Below, piece after piece: positions 49,513 through 57,875 of a stretch of DNA of 64,000 nucleotides. The stretch lies in the NCBI RefSeq assembly GCF_005491205.1, contig NZ_CP028035.1, forward strand, positions 2,914,001 through 2,978,000, written 5' to 3'. Under the pieces are notes generated by a model that searched no databases, had not been told where the DNA came from, and saw only the letters and a program-made list of their open reading frames with translations. The stretch's first letter is position 1. Each line of letters opens with the position of its first letter. The DNA is from Nissabacter sp. SGAir0207 (GTDB lineage: Bacteria > Pseudomonadota > Gammaproteobacteria > Enterobacterales > Enterobacteriaceae). The position numbers were made by a program, and so were the translations under genes.

Positions 49513-49911
49513 TTGTTGATGTTTCGCGCCCCCCTCCGCCGACTGGCGGCGTGGCTGGGACTGTTTGCCCTGTTGATGCTGTTTGTTGCCCCGGTGATCT
49601 CAACCTCACTGGCGCAGGCGCGCGCCGGGCAGATGGCGGAGATGGCGGCCACCATGCCAGACATGCCGATGCATGAGATGCCGATGCCCGGCATGGATCA
49701 TGAACAGGGCATGATGCCCGACGGCCCGGCCTGTGGTTACTGCGTGCTGCTGGCCCATGCGCCGCTGTTGGAGATGGTGCTGCCGCTGCTGTTCTGGTTC
49801 ACCCTGCTGGCTGCGCGCACCCCGCCGCCCTGCCTGCGCCTGCCGCTGCCGGACGCGCCGCCCAACCGCCGCCCGCCGGCCCGTGCTCCCCCGCTGCTGA
49901 TAAACGCCTGA
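49513..49911 (+). CDS. DUF2946 family membrane protein
   Basis: About 132 residues. AAGGAG at 49501-49506 best fits the TTG at 49513; ATG at 49519 is 12 bases away and is the alternative. One N-terminal membrane segment or signal (LAAWLGLFALLMLFVAPVIST), a Met/His/Asp-rich segment (MPDMPMHEMPMPGMDHEQG), CGYCVLL, a second hydrophobic stretch (EMVLPLLFWFTLL) and a Pro/Arg-rich tail. DUF2946 genes commonly adjoin copper-uptake receptors. The Met/His-rich loop suggests metal binding. Followed by the PepSY protein 78 bp downstream. Confidence 0.8.
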   Translation: MLMFRAPLRRLAAWLGLFALLMLFVAPVISTSLAQARAGQMAEMAATMPDMPMHEMPMPGMDHEQGMMPDGPACGYCVLLAHAPLLEMVLPLLFWFTLLAARTPPPCLRLPLPDAPPNRRPPARAPPLLINA

Positions 49912-49989
49912 CGCCCCGCGTCGTAATGCCCGTTGCCGCTGCCCATCTGGACAGGGGCCGCGTCCGTTTTGCTTTATCAGGAGATCCCC

Positions 49990-51489
49990 ATGACGGTGGA
50001 CACACTGCCGCAGGCCACGTCGCCTGCCCGTACCCATGCCCCACAGGCGGCGCTGGTGGCGCTGCTCAAACGCCTGCACTTCGCCATTGGCCTGTTTGTC
50101 GGCCCCTTTATCTTTGTCGCGGCGCTGACCGGCGCGCTCTACGTGCTCACCCCGCAGCTGGAGAACGCCCTCTACGCCGAGCAGCTCTTTACCCCGGCGA
50201 CTGGCCCGCTCCAGCCGCTGTCACGCCAGGTGGCGACGGCGCAGGCAGAGGCTGGCCCGGACGCGCGCATCATGGCGGTGCGCCCGGCCCCGACGCCCGG
50301 TGAGACCACCCGCGTGATGTTCGCCGCGCCCGGCCTTGGCCCCTCGGAGAGCCGCGCGCTGTTCATCGACCCGCACACGCTGGCCGTGCGCGGCGATCTG
50401 ACGGTCTACGGCACCAGCGGCGTGCTGCCGTTTCGTACCACCCTCGACTATCTGCACCGCAACCTGCTGCTGGGCGAGCCGGGCCGCATCTACAGCGAGC
50501 TGGCCGCCTCCTGGATGTGGGTCGCGGCGCTGGGCGGCATCGCGCTCTGGCTGGTACAGCGCCCGCCCCGCGTGACGCGCCACGCCACCGAGGCCGCCCG
50601 CCAGCGCCAGCGCACCCGCCGCCGCCATGTCATCACCGGCTGGTGCCTCTCACTGGGTTTACTGTTCTTATCCGTCACCGGGCTGACCTGGTCGAACTGG
50701 GCGGGCGGCAATATCGACCGGATGCGCAGCGCCCTTGACTGGATGACGCCAGCGGTCACCACTGACCTGCACGGCGGCCGCCCGGCGGTGGTCGATCCGC
50801 ACGCTGAGCACCACGGCAACATGGCTAACATGGCGATGCCCGATCCACACGCCGCGCACCACGGCAACATGGCTGGCATGGCGATGCCCGATCCGCACGC
50901 TGAACACCACGGCCATATGGCTGGCATGGCGATGCCCGCCCCGCAGGCGGCCGCGACCTTTGACCGCGTGCTGGCGTCGGCGCGACAGGCCGGGCTGGCA
51001 GCCGAGCGGCTGGAGATCCGCCCGGCGAAAGCGGACGGACAGGCGTGGACAGTGAATGAGATCGATCGCCGCTGGCCGACGCAGGTCGATGCCGTGGCGG
51101 TAGACCCGGCACAGGGACGGGTGGTGGATCAGGTGCGCTTTGCGGACTTCCCGCTGGCCGCCAAACTGACGCGCTGGGGGGTGGACGCCCACATGGGCGT
51201 GCTGTTCGGCCTGCCCAACCAGCTGCTGCTGGCGGCCTTCGGGCTGGGGCTGTGCACCCTGATCGTGTTGGGTTACCGCCTCTGGTGGCTGCGCCGCCCG
51301 GCCGCGCCTGCCCAGCACCCGGCCCAGACGCTGTGCGCCGCCTGGGCCGCCCTCACCCTGCCGCTGCGACTGGTCGTGCTGCTGCTGGCCATTGCGCTCG
51401 GCGCGGCGCTGCCGGTGATGGGGGCGAGCCTGCTGCTGTTTGTGGCGATTGACCTGCTGCGCTGGCGGCGGACGGTGCGTGCCGCCTAG
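49990..51489 (+). CDS. PepSY-associated membrane protein with His/Met-rich repeat
   Basis: 499 residues from ATG 49990, CAGGAG upstream; the frame extends to 49933 without support. PepSY_TM architecture: membrane segments near 30-55, 165-185, 215-240, 395-420 and 450-490 with periplasmic parts between. Residues 269-316 are three tandem 16-residue repeats (DPHAEHHGNMANMAMP type), rich in His and Met and unusual for the family. Relatives act in siderophore or metal reduction with TonB receptors. With the DUF2946 neighbour this points to copper handling (inference). Its stop overlaps the convergent SDR gene by 4 bp. Confidence 0.85.
   Translation: MTVDTLPQATSPARTHAPQAALVALLKRLHFAIGLFVGPFIFVAALTGALYVLTPQLENALYAEQLFTPATGPLQPLSRQVATAQAEAGPDARIMAVRPAPTPGETTRVMFAAPGLGPSESRALFIDPHTLAVRGDLTVYGTSGVLPFRTTLDYLHRNLLLGEPGRIYSELAASWMWVAALGGIALWLVQRPPRVTRHATEAARQRQRTRRRHVITGWCLSLGLLFLSVTGLTWSNWAGGNIDRMRSALDWMTPAVTTDLHGGRPAVVDPHAEHHGNMANMAMPDPHAAHHGNMAGMAMPDPHAEHHGHMAGMAMPAPQAAATFDRVLASARQAGLAAERLEIRPAKADGQAWTVNEIDRRWPTQVDAVAVDPAQGRVVDQVRFADFPLAAKLTRWGVDAHMGVLFGLPNQLLLAAFGLGLCTLIVLGYRLWWLRRPAAPAQHPAQTLCAAWAALTLPLRLVVLLLAIALGAALPVMGASLLLFVAIDLLRWRRTVRAA
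50794..50937 (+). repeat. Three 48-bp in-frame repeats in the PepSY gene
   Basis: Units 50794-50841, 50842-50889 and 50890-50937 each encode a DPHA-x-HHG-x-MA-x-MAMP block. They differ at a few positions only, so they arose by recent duplication and may vary in copy number between strains. Confidence 0.95.
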
Positions 51490-52226
51490 ATAATGCCGCC
51501 GTTGGCGCGCAGCGTCTGGCCGTTGATCCAGCCGCCCTGTGGCCCGGCCAAAAAGGCCACCACCTGGGCGATGTCCTCCGGCTGGCCGAGCCGCTCCAGC
51601 GGCGCCATCTTCGCCAACCGCGCCACCTGCTCCTCGGATTTGCCATCGAGGAACAGGTCGGTGGCGGTCGGCCCCGGCGCAATCGCGTTGACGGTGATGC
51701 CACGGCCGCGCAGTTCACGCGCCAGAATCGGCGTCAGCGCCTCGACGCCCGCCTTGGTAGCGGCATACAGCCCGTAGCCCGGCTGCAATAGCCCCACCAC
51801 GCTGGAGGAGAAGTTGATGATGCGGCCGCCGTCACGCAGCCGCGTCGCTGCCTCGCGCAGCGCCAAAAACGTCCCTTTCAGGTTGACCGCCACCAGCCGG
51901 TCGAAATCCGCCTCCTCGGCCTGCGCCAGCGGCGACAGCGCCATGATGCCAGCGTTGTTCACCAGCACATCAATGCCGCCGTAAGCCTTCTCCGCATGGT
52001 CAAACATGCCAGCCACCGCCTTGGCGTCACTGACATCGGCGCGGTAGGCCAGCGCCCGGCCGCCCAGCAAGGTGATCTTCTCCACCAGCGCTTCCGCTGG
52101 CAGGGCCTGATTGGCGTAGTTGATCACCACCGTGAACCCCTCTTTCGCCAGCCGTTCCGCCACCGCCGCGCCGATGCCGCGCGACGCGCCCGTCACAATG
52201 GCGACCTTCTGGTTTTCACTGCCCAT
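51486..52226 (-). CDS. Short-chain dehydrogenase/reductase
   Basis: 246 residues from the ATG at 52224-52226 (MGSENQKVAIVTG), GGGGAG upstream; the frame to 52268 adds unconserved residues. Classical SDR: TGASRGIGAA cofactor motif, NNAGIM, catalytic Ser in INFSSSV and YAATKAG (Tyr and Lys), and PGPTATDLF. NYAN after the second strand favours NADPH. Substrate unknown; resembles FabG-type oxidoreductases. Single gene. Confidence 0.9.
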   Translation of the reverse strand: MGSENQKVAIVTGASRGIGAAVAERLAKEGFTVVINYANQALPAEALVEKITLLGGRALAYRADVSDAKAVAGMFDHAEKAYGGIDVLVNNAGIMALSPLAQAEEADFDRLVAVNLKGTFLALREAATRLRDGGRIINFSSSVVGLLQPGYGLYAATKAGVEALTPILARELRGRGITVNAIAPGPTATDLFLDGKSEEQVARLAKMAPLERLGQPEDIAQVVAFLAGPQGGWINGQTLRANGGII

Positions 52227-52417
52227 GGCTGCTCTCCCCGGATTGGGAGGCCGGCGATGGCCGGCCACTGCTATAAGGATAGGAAATTCCCGGCGTGGGG
52301 CGGCGCGGGATGACTTTGGCTGGGAAATCTCAGAGGGTTCCTAGGGTGCGGGAGAGTGCAGGTTGCCGGGAAAGCAGAAAAGAGCCGCGGGCACGCGGCT
52401 CATAGCAGCCAGCGGAA

Positions 52418-52657
52418 TTAACGGCTGGTGGTGGTCGTGGTAGAGGTGCTGGTGGTGTTGCCGTTGTTGTCAGAACCGCCGTTCTCCAGCAGCAGGGCCA
52501 CGGCGGTAATGGCCGCGATGCTGCCCACCCCGATGGCGTCAGACTGGCCCTTGCTCAGGGAGGTTGCACTGCTGCCCGCGGTCTGTGCCGCCAGCGCAGA
52601 GCCAGATACCATCAGGGCGAAAATCATGCCGGTTGCGGCGAGCACCTTATTTTTCAT
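52418..52657 (-). CDS. YjbE-like small secreted Ser/Thr-rich protein
   Basis: 79 residues from the ATG at 52655-52657 (MKNKVLAATGMIFALMVSG), GGAG upstream. The signal peptide is about 24 residues (ending ALAA). The mature part is short: AGSSATSLSKGQSDAIGVGSIAA, a small hydrophobic core, then a Gly/Asn/Ser/Thr tail ending in Thr repeats, the pattern of YjbE. In E. coli yjbE heads the exopolysaccharide operon yjbEFGH under Rcs control; here it is alone. Function unknown. Confidence 0.75.
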   Translation of the reverse strand: MKNKVLAATGMIFALMVSGSALAAQTAGSSATSLSKGQSDAIGVGSIAAITAVALLLENGGSDNNGNTTSTSTTTTTSR

Positions 52658-52879
52658 CACGCTATTCTCCATCTTATTGCTGTGCGGTCTTGGGAGTGGC
52701 GGGCTGGCCGGCTGTTCCTGTAGGGCAGACGCTCTGTTTTGTTTATTGCGTGCTGCCAGAAAAACCGTTATTTCCCGCCCTTGCCGGCAGAATTCCTTAC
52801 CATTCTTCCTGCCCTGCGGATTTAAAAATTAGGCGTTTTGATTTTGGAAAACAAATAACATTAGATGGCTTAACCCATT

Positions 52880-52893
52880 TAAGAATTGCCTTA
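52880..52893. promoter_or_regulatory. Possible RcsAB box
   Basis: TAAGAATTGCCTTA matches the RcsAB consensus TAAGAATATTCCTA at 10 of 14 positions. It lies 223 bp upstream of the YjbE-like start; yjbE is Rcs-controlled in E. coli. Weak on its own. Confidence 0.35.
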
Positions 52894-53310
52894 ATATGAA
52901 ATGATATTTTTTATCTTTTCCCTGCCAAAAAAGCGGGTGAAATAGTCATGAAACCTCAGTGAAAACCCTTATAAATCAACACACTTTATTTAGGAGTGCG
53001 CATGGAAATCCCATACTCCCGCCATCTCCTTCGCCTGCTAATAAAATAGCGCCCCACTTTGCGTGAATTTCGGCAGCGGCTGTTTAATTGGCCTGTTTAT
53101 TTCTATTATTTCGCAACTTCACCGAATGATTTTATTTGCGTGGCTATCAGGGCGTGCCGATTCATTGCTTTTTTGCACCCTTGGCTGGTGCCGTCGCGCA
53201 ATCGTCACGCGGCAGAACCAGTAAGGGAGGGTGATAGCTGGTCATCAATACCCATGACGGGCTTAATATTGATTTCAGCAAGTGTAAAAGGTATAACTGC
53301 TCCCCACTTT

Positions 53311-53334
53311 AGAAGTTTAGACGTCTATACGGAT
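53311..53334 (+). promoter_or_regulatory. MetJ operator upstream of mmuP
   Basis: Three contiguous 8-mers: 53311-53318 (6 of 8 matches), 53319-53326 AGACGTCT (8 of 8) and 53327-53334 (5 of 8). The array ends four bases before the mmuP start codon, so bound MetJ would block the promoter-proximal region. Confidence 0.8.
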
Positions 53335-53338
53335 AAGA

Positions 53339-54766
53339 ATGAGCAGCCAATCCCCACGCACTGCCGGCCAAGAGGGCCAGCTCCAGCGCACCATGAAAGC
53401 CCGCCATTTGGTGATGCTCTCGTTGGGCGGCGTTATCGGCACCGGATTGTTTTTCAATACCGGCTATATCATCTCCACCACCGGCGCGCCCGGTACGCTG
53501 CTGGCCTACCTGATTGGCGCGCTGGTGGTCTATCTGGTGATGCTCAGCCTCGGCGAGCTGTCGGTGGCGATGCCGGAGACCGGCGCGTTCCACCTCTATG
53601 CCGCCCGCTACCTTAGCCCGGCCACCGGCTACACCGTGGCGTGGCTCTACTGGCTCACCTGGACGGTGGCGCTCGGCTCCAGCCTGACGGCCGCTGGCTT
53701 CTGTATGCAGTACTGGTTCCCGTCGGTGCCAGTGTGGATCTGGTGTTTGCTGTTCTGCCTCGCCATCTTCCTGATGAACGTCATCACCACGCGGGTATTT
53801 GCCGAGGGGGAGTTCTGGTTCTCGCTGATCAAGGTGGTGACCATTCTGGCCTTCATCATCCTTGGCGCGGGCGCGATGGTCGGGCTGGTGCCGATGGGCG
53901 ATGGCACGCCGCCGCCCTTCCTGCACAACCTGACGGCTGGCGGCTGGCTGCCACACGGCGGGCTGCCGATTTTGATGACCATGGTGGCGGTCAACTTCGC
54001 CTTCTCCGGCACTGAGCTGATTGGCATCGCCGCTGGCGAGACTGACCAGCCGCAGAAAGTGGTGCCGATGGCGATCCGTACCACGGTGGCGCGGCTGGTG
54101 ATCTTCTTCCTTGGCTCAGTATTCGTGCTGGCGGCGCTGATTCCGATGGATCAGGCCGGGATTGTCAAAAGCCCGTTTGTGGCGGTGTTCGAGAAGATTG
54201 GCATCCCCTACGCGGCGGACATCTTTAACTTCGTGATCCTGACCGCCATCCTGTCGGCAGCCAACTCCGGGCTGTACGCCTCCGGGCGGATGCTCTGGTC
54301 GCTGGCCAATGAGCGCACGCTGCCGCGCGCCTTTGCCCACGTTAACCGCCGCGGCATCCCGATGAATGCCCTGCTGATCAGCATGGTCGGCGGCCTGCTG
54401 GCGCTGCTCTCCAGCGTGATCGCGCCGGACACGGTGTTCGTGGCGCTGTCCGCTATCTCTGGCTTTGCGGTGGTGGCGGTGTGGCTGAGCATCTGCGCCT
54501 CGCACTATGTGTTCCGCCGCCGTTATCTGGCCGAGGGCAACCGCCTGGAGGCGCTGCCCTACCGCGCGCCCTGGTATCCGGTGACGCCGATTCTCGGCTT
54601 TGTGCTCTGCCTGCTGGCCTGCGTCGGGCTGGCGTTTGATCCGTCGCAGCGCATCGCGCTCTATTGCGGGCTGCCGTTTGTTGTGCTCTGCTACCTGGCC
54701 TATCACCTGACACAACGTCTGGCGACCCCACCCTCTGCCGAACCAGGAGAAACCCATGCCGGCTGA
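53339..54766 (+). CDS. mmuP: S-methylmethionine permease
   Basis: 475 residues (E. coli MmuP 467), 12 membrane segments, APC superfamily. Very close in pattern to Mmu[65 protein letters not shown] and [17 protein letters not shown]. Imports S-methylmethionine for MmuM. The ribosome binding site is weak and overlaps the last met box. Overlaps mmuM by 11 bp. Confidence 0.93.
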   Translation: MSSQSPRTAGQEGQLQRTMKARHLVMLSLGGVIGTGLFFNTGYIISTTGAPGTLLAYLIGALVVYLVMLSLGELSVAMPETGAFHLYAARYLSPATGYTVAWLYWLTWTVALGSSLTAAGFCMQYWFPSVPVWIWCLLFCLAIFLMNVITTRVFAEGEFWFSLIKVVTILAFIILGAGAMVGLVPMGDGTPPPFLHNLTAGGWLPHGGLPILMTMVAVNFAFSGTELIGIAAGETDQPQKVVPMAIRTTVARLVIFFLGSVFVLAALIPMDQAGIVKSPFVAVFEKIGIPYAADIFNFVILTAILSAANSGLYASGRMLWSLANERTLPRAFAHVNRRGIPMNALLISMVGGLLALLSSVIAPDTVFVALSAISGFAVVAVWLSICASHYVFRRRYLAEGNRLEALPYRAPWYPVTPILGFVLCLLACVGLAFDPSQRIALYCGLPFVVLCYLAYHLTQRLATPPSAEPGETHAG

Positions 54767-55691
54767 AAACCCGATTGCCCGCCATCTGGCGCAGCACCGC
54801 TGCCTGATCCTTGACGGGGCGCTCGCCACCGAACTGGAGGCGCGCGGCTGCGACCTGGCCGATCCGCTCTGGTCAGCCAAGGTGCTGATGGAGAACCCGG
54901 CGCTGATCCAGCAGGTGCATCTGGACTACTTCCGTGCCGGCGCGCAGTGCGCGATTACCGCCAGCTATCAGGCAACGCCGCAGGGCTTTGCGCCGCGCGG
55001 GCTGGACGAGGCGCAGTCGCGGGCGTTGATTGGCCGGAGTGTGGCGCTGGCCCAACAGGCGCGCAGTGACTATCTGGCAGAGCACCCGGAGAGCGGCGCG
55101 CTGCTGGTGGCTGGCTCCGTCGGCCCCTACGGCGCCTATCTGGCGGATGGCTCCGAGTACCGGGGCGACTACGCGCTGCCACAGGAGGCGATGATGGCCT
55201 TCCACCGCCCGCGCATCGAGGCGCTGGCGGCGGCGGGCGTGGATCTGCTGGCCTGCGAGACGCTGCCCTCCTTCGCCGAGTTGCAGGCGCTGGTGGCGCT
55301 GCTGGCCGAGTTCCCGACGCTGGGCGCGTGGTTCTCCTTTACCCTGCGCGACAGCGATCACCTCAGCGACGGCACGCCGCTGACCGAGGTGGCGGCGCTG
55401 ATCAACGCCACCCCACAGGCGCTGGCGCTGGGCATCAACTGCATCGCGCTGGATCAGGTGACGCCAGCGCTCCAGTCCCTCAGCCCGCTGACCGACAAGC
55501 CGCTGCTGGTCTACCCCAACTCCGGCGAGCAGTATGACGCGGTGCACAAGCGCTGGCACAGCTGCGCCCACGCCAGCCAGCTGGCGGATCACCTGCCCGA
55601 CTGGATGGCCCTCGGCGCGCGCCTGATTGGCGGCTGCTGCCGCACCACCCCACAGGATATCGCCGCCCTCGCCGGTCGCGCCCCGTTATAA
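54756..55691 (+). CDS. mmuM: Homocysteine S-methyltransferase
   Basis: 311 residues (E. coli MmuM 310). Zinc-dependent methyltransferase with [41 protein letters not shown], and the zinc Cys ligands in GINCIAL and [10 protein letters not shown]. It transfers a methyl group from S-methylmethionine to homocysteine, giving two methionines. Start overlaps the end of mmuP by 11 bp, so translation is coupled. Confidence 0.95.
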   Translation: MPAENPIARHLAQHRCLILDGALATELEARGCDLADPLWSAKVLMENPALIQQVHLDYFRAGAQCAITASYQATPQGFAPRGLDEAQSRALIGRSVALAQQARSDYLAEHPESGALLVAGSVGPYGAYLADGSEYRGDYALPQEAMMAFHRPRIEALAAAGVDLLACETLPSFAELQALVALLAEFPTLGAWFSFTLRDSDHLSDGTPLTEVAALINATPQALALGINCIALDQVTPALQSLSPLTDKPLLVYPNSGEQYDAVHKRWHSCAHASQLADHLPDWMALGARLIGGCCRTTPQDIAALAGRAPL

Positions 55692-55696
55692 CCTTC

Positions 55697-55720
55697 AGCG
55701 CCCCACGGGGCGCTTATTTC
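55697..55720 (+). terminator. Terminator after mmuM
   Basis: Perfect stem AGCGCCCC / GGGGCGCT with a 2-base centre, followed by TATTTC. Lies 5 bp after the mmuM stop. Confidence 0.75.
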
Positions 55721-55839
55721 CCGCCCGCCTCTTTGCTTATTTTTCCGTCCCCTGGCGCGCAATCGAAATAAACCCTTTACGATTTCAGTTCATCCTATCC
55801 GCTATTTCATTGGCCGCTTCAGGCCAACAAATAATGCGC

Positions 55840-55868
55840 TGCCCGCCACCCTTGCGGGGTGGCGGGCA
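55840..55868 (-). terminator. Hairpin after the LprI-like gene
   Basis: An 11-bp perfect stem (55840-55850 / 55858-55868) 23 bp beyond the stop at 55892. On the minus strand it is followed by an interrupted T-rich run (GCGCATTATTT). Confidence 0.6.
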
Positions 55869-55891
55869 TTGCCATGGGATCACTCTCAGGA

Positions 55892-56980
55892 TTATTCGTG
55901 CGGCAAAAAGGCGCGCAGCTCTTTGCTGCGTTGGCGGGTCAACAGGGTGAGCAGACTTTCTGGTTTGACCGCCGGGTATTTTTGCGCGGCGAAGGCCAGC
56001 CAGGCATCACGATAACGTAACCAGCGACGCTGGGTGTCACGGATGCCGCTTTTAGTGACGGTCATGGAGGGCAGATGATCCGCCCCCTCGCCCGGCGTGG
56101 GCGCGATCGCCATCACCAGCCGGTAGACGCGGTTAAGCTCGGCATCCGCGGCACGGTAGTGGCGCGCTGAGGCCACCGGCAACGACTGGTGCTCCAGCGC
56201 GTGCAGCAGCTGGTCAAATTGCTGCAACAGATGCTGGCGCTGCTCTACCTGGAAGGCGGCGCGCGCGGTGCCAGAGAGATCGACCTCATGATCCGCGCTG
56301 GCATTGGCGTACTCCTGTAGCGCCTGTTGCAGCGGTTGCAGCGCCTGCCGATCGGCCGCGCGCCAGTGGGCGATAAGGGCCACGGTCTGGGCGTGGCGTT
56401 TGCCCTCGCTGATGCGCGCCTCATGGGCGGTGCAGATCCCCATGTTGTAGCCGCTGGTGATGTTGTCACAGAAGCTGAAGCTGTCGCCCTGCCACTTCTT
56501 GGCGGCCAGCATCTGGAGGGTGCGCGGGCGGTCATCATTCTCCGCGGGCGCGCCCTCCAGCGTACAGGCCAGCGCGGTCGCCAGATCCAGGTCACGCGCG
56601 GCACCGCGGCCATTGGCGTAGATCTCCATCAGCAACGAGATGCCGTGGAATGCCTGATTCTCACCACGCTGCGCCTCCAGCAGGGCGCACTGGCGCGCCT
56701 GCACCGGATCGGCGGGCGTCATGATGCCGTAGTAGAGCGCCTCGGCGTCACAGCCCGTCAGGCGCGCGGCGGTGGCGGCATCGGGCCAGTCCTGCGCCGG
56801 CGGCTGCCGGTCACGCAGGCGGTTGCAGAGCGCCCTGGACTGCGCGTAAGTGGCGCCCTGGCCGCTGCCATCCTGCCCATCTGCCCAGTTCCAGCCGGTG
56901 CCGAGGGTGGGCGCCGCCTGAAGGAACGCGGGCAGTAGGGTGAGCAGGGCTAACAGCACCGGGCGGGAGAGTCCTTTCAT
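55892..56980 (-). CDS. LprI/DUF1311-type exported protein
   Basis: 362 residues. Signal peptide (about 1-22, ending LQA/AP). The middle region has Cys-paired helices reminiscent of Sel1-like or repeat folds (CALLEAQRGENQAFHGISLLMEIYANGRG). The C-terminal 100 residues match the lysozyme-inhibitor LprI/DUF1311 pattern: YRAADAELNRVYRLVMAI and IRDTQRRWLRYRDAWLAFAA. Function unknown; lysozyme inhibition is suggested only by the family name. Single gene. Confidence 0.8.
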   Translation of the reverse strand: MKGLSRPVLLALLTLLPAFLQAAPTLGTGWNWADGQDGSGQGATYAQSRALCNRLRDRQPPAQDWPDAATAARLTGCDAEALYYGIMTPADPVQARQCALLEAQRGENQAFHGISLLMEIYANGRGAARDLDLATALACTLEGAPAENDDRPRTLQMLAAKKWQGDSFSFCDNITSGYNMGICTAHEARISEGKRHAQTVALIAHWRAADRQALQPLQQALQEYANASADHEVDLSGTARAAFQVEQRQHLLQQFDQLLHALEHQSLPVASARHYRAADAELNRVYRLVMAIAPTPGEGADHLPSMTVTKSGIRDTQRRWLRYRDAWLAFAAQKYPAVKPESLLTLLTRQRSKELRAFLPHE

Positions 56981-57030
56981 TGTGTCTTTCCTGGGAGAAC
57001 ATCAGAGAGTGTTGAGCTTAGACCGCTTTC

Positions 57031-57309
57031 CTATAAAACGCCCGGCCCTCCCTGATGAATGGAGCAACGCTGCCAATAGTCGAGAATGGCATCCGCCAGA
57101 TCGTTCTCCTGGGCATAGAAATAGGCCAACGGCAGGCCGAGCGCCCCGGCAATGCGCATTGCCGTGGCCTGATCGGGCTGGTGTTTGCCCTTCTCATACT
57201 GGTTCATCCGGGCGCTGGAGGACGCCTCATCCAATCCGGCTAAAATGCCGAGTTTATATTGGGTCAGGCCGGCACGTAGCCGCGCTTCTTTTAATCGTTT
57301 AACCACCAT
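57031..57309 (-). CDS. Small XRE-family regulator
   Basis: 92 residues, mostly one helix-turn-helix (about 4-60: RLKEARLRAGLTQYKLGILAG, NQYEKGKHQPD, AGALGLPLAYFYA). No extra ligand domain. Palindromes 22 and 60 bp upstream look like its own operators. It lies next to the mcrBC genes but is transcribed away from the gap that separates them; a link to restriction control is possible but unproven. Confidence 0.88.
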   Translation of the reverse strand: MVVKRLKEARLRAGLTQYKLGILAGLDEASSSARMNQYEKGKHQPDQATAMRIAGALGLPLAYFYAQENDLADAILDYWQRCSIHQGGPGVL

Positions 57310-57331
57310 GCTTAATTTCCTGGCTTAAATG

Positions 57332-57348
57332 ACTAAGGTAATCTTAGT
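57332..57348. promoter_or_regulatory. Palindrome (candidate XRE operator)
   Basis: Perfect 6-bp arms ACTAAG / CTTAGT around GTAAT, 22 bp before the XRE start. Size and position fit a small helix-turn-helix dimer site. Confidence 0.5.
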
Positions 57349-57369
57349 TTTTTCGCAAGATAGAAGGCA

Positions 57370-57398
57370 TTTACCCGCATTACGGGTAAATTTACCCG
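57370..57398. promoter_or_regulatory. TTTACCCG triple repeat (candidate operator)
   Basis: TTTACCCG (57370-57377), its complement CGGGTAAA (57383-57390) and TTTACCCG again (57391-57398) in 29 bp: an inverted repeat plus a direct copy. It lies 60 bp upstream of the XRE gene. Confidence 0.5.
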
Positions 57399-57793
57399 TT
57401 AAATAATACTCCTTAACGCCAACTTGGTACGACAAATAGTGTGCAACCGGCACAAATGGCGAATGCCCGCTCATAAAAAGCGCGTTTGGCCATTATTTTG
57501 GGATGTTTCTGAATGTTTCGGCGATTATGCACACACCACCATCGCCTGGCAGTTAATTTCACGTGCCACAGGGTAAGCCATTTATATTTCAGTTATTTTA
57601 AAGCCGCTACCCCGCGGATTATTCACGCCTTTCCCCGCTGGCCGCCCATTATTCCCACCAACGGCTAAATGGCGGGAAATAACGTGCTACTGCCGCGCTT
57701 GGTATAATTGCCAGGCGATTTATAACCCGAGCGCGGAGAGCCTCGGGCACGCTCAAGGATAAAGGGCGGCAGCGGTGGACGTTGTGACGACAG

Positions 57794-57825
57794 AACACTC
57801 TCCTGATCGGGATCAAAAGAGTGTT
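57794..57825. other. Two-level hairpin downstream of mcrC
   Basis: Outer stem AACACTCT / AGAGTGTT (57794-57801, 57818-57825) encloses an inner stem TGATC / GATCA (57804-57808, 57811-57815). It lies 51 bp past the mcrC stop and lacks a T-run. A 3'-end structure for mcrC or part of an RNA gene. Confidence 0.45.
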
Positions 57826-57875
57826 GCCGGGTATTGGGGCGGGAGGGAACCGGCGGGCGGCACTGCGCCGCCTGT

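Larger units (their letters stand above)
52658..53338. other. Long AT-rich intergenic region before mmuP
   Basis: 681 bp. It holds the promoter region of the YjbE-like gene, an RcsAB-like site at 52880-52893, a 15-codon frame with a good ribosome binding site (53002-53049) and the met boxes at 53311-53334. An open frame at 53059-53616 is out of frame with mmuP and not supported. Confidence 0.6.
57310..57875. other. Structured intergenic region between the XRE regulator and mcrC
   Basis: 566 bp without a supported gene. It holds two palindromic candidate operators near the XRE gene, a TATAAT-like element at 57702-57707, a CCGAGG-type stem near 57730-57750 and a two-level hairpin at 57794-57825. 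See findings for a possible small RNA. Confidence 0.5.

Noticed and set aside
53059..53616. 185-codon frame overlapping the start of mmuP
   Set aside because: Runs through non-coding AT-rich DNA and then out of frame through mmuP; no ribosome binding site.
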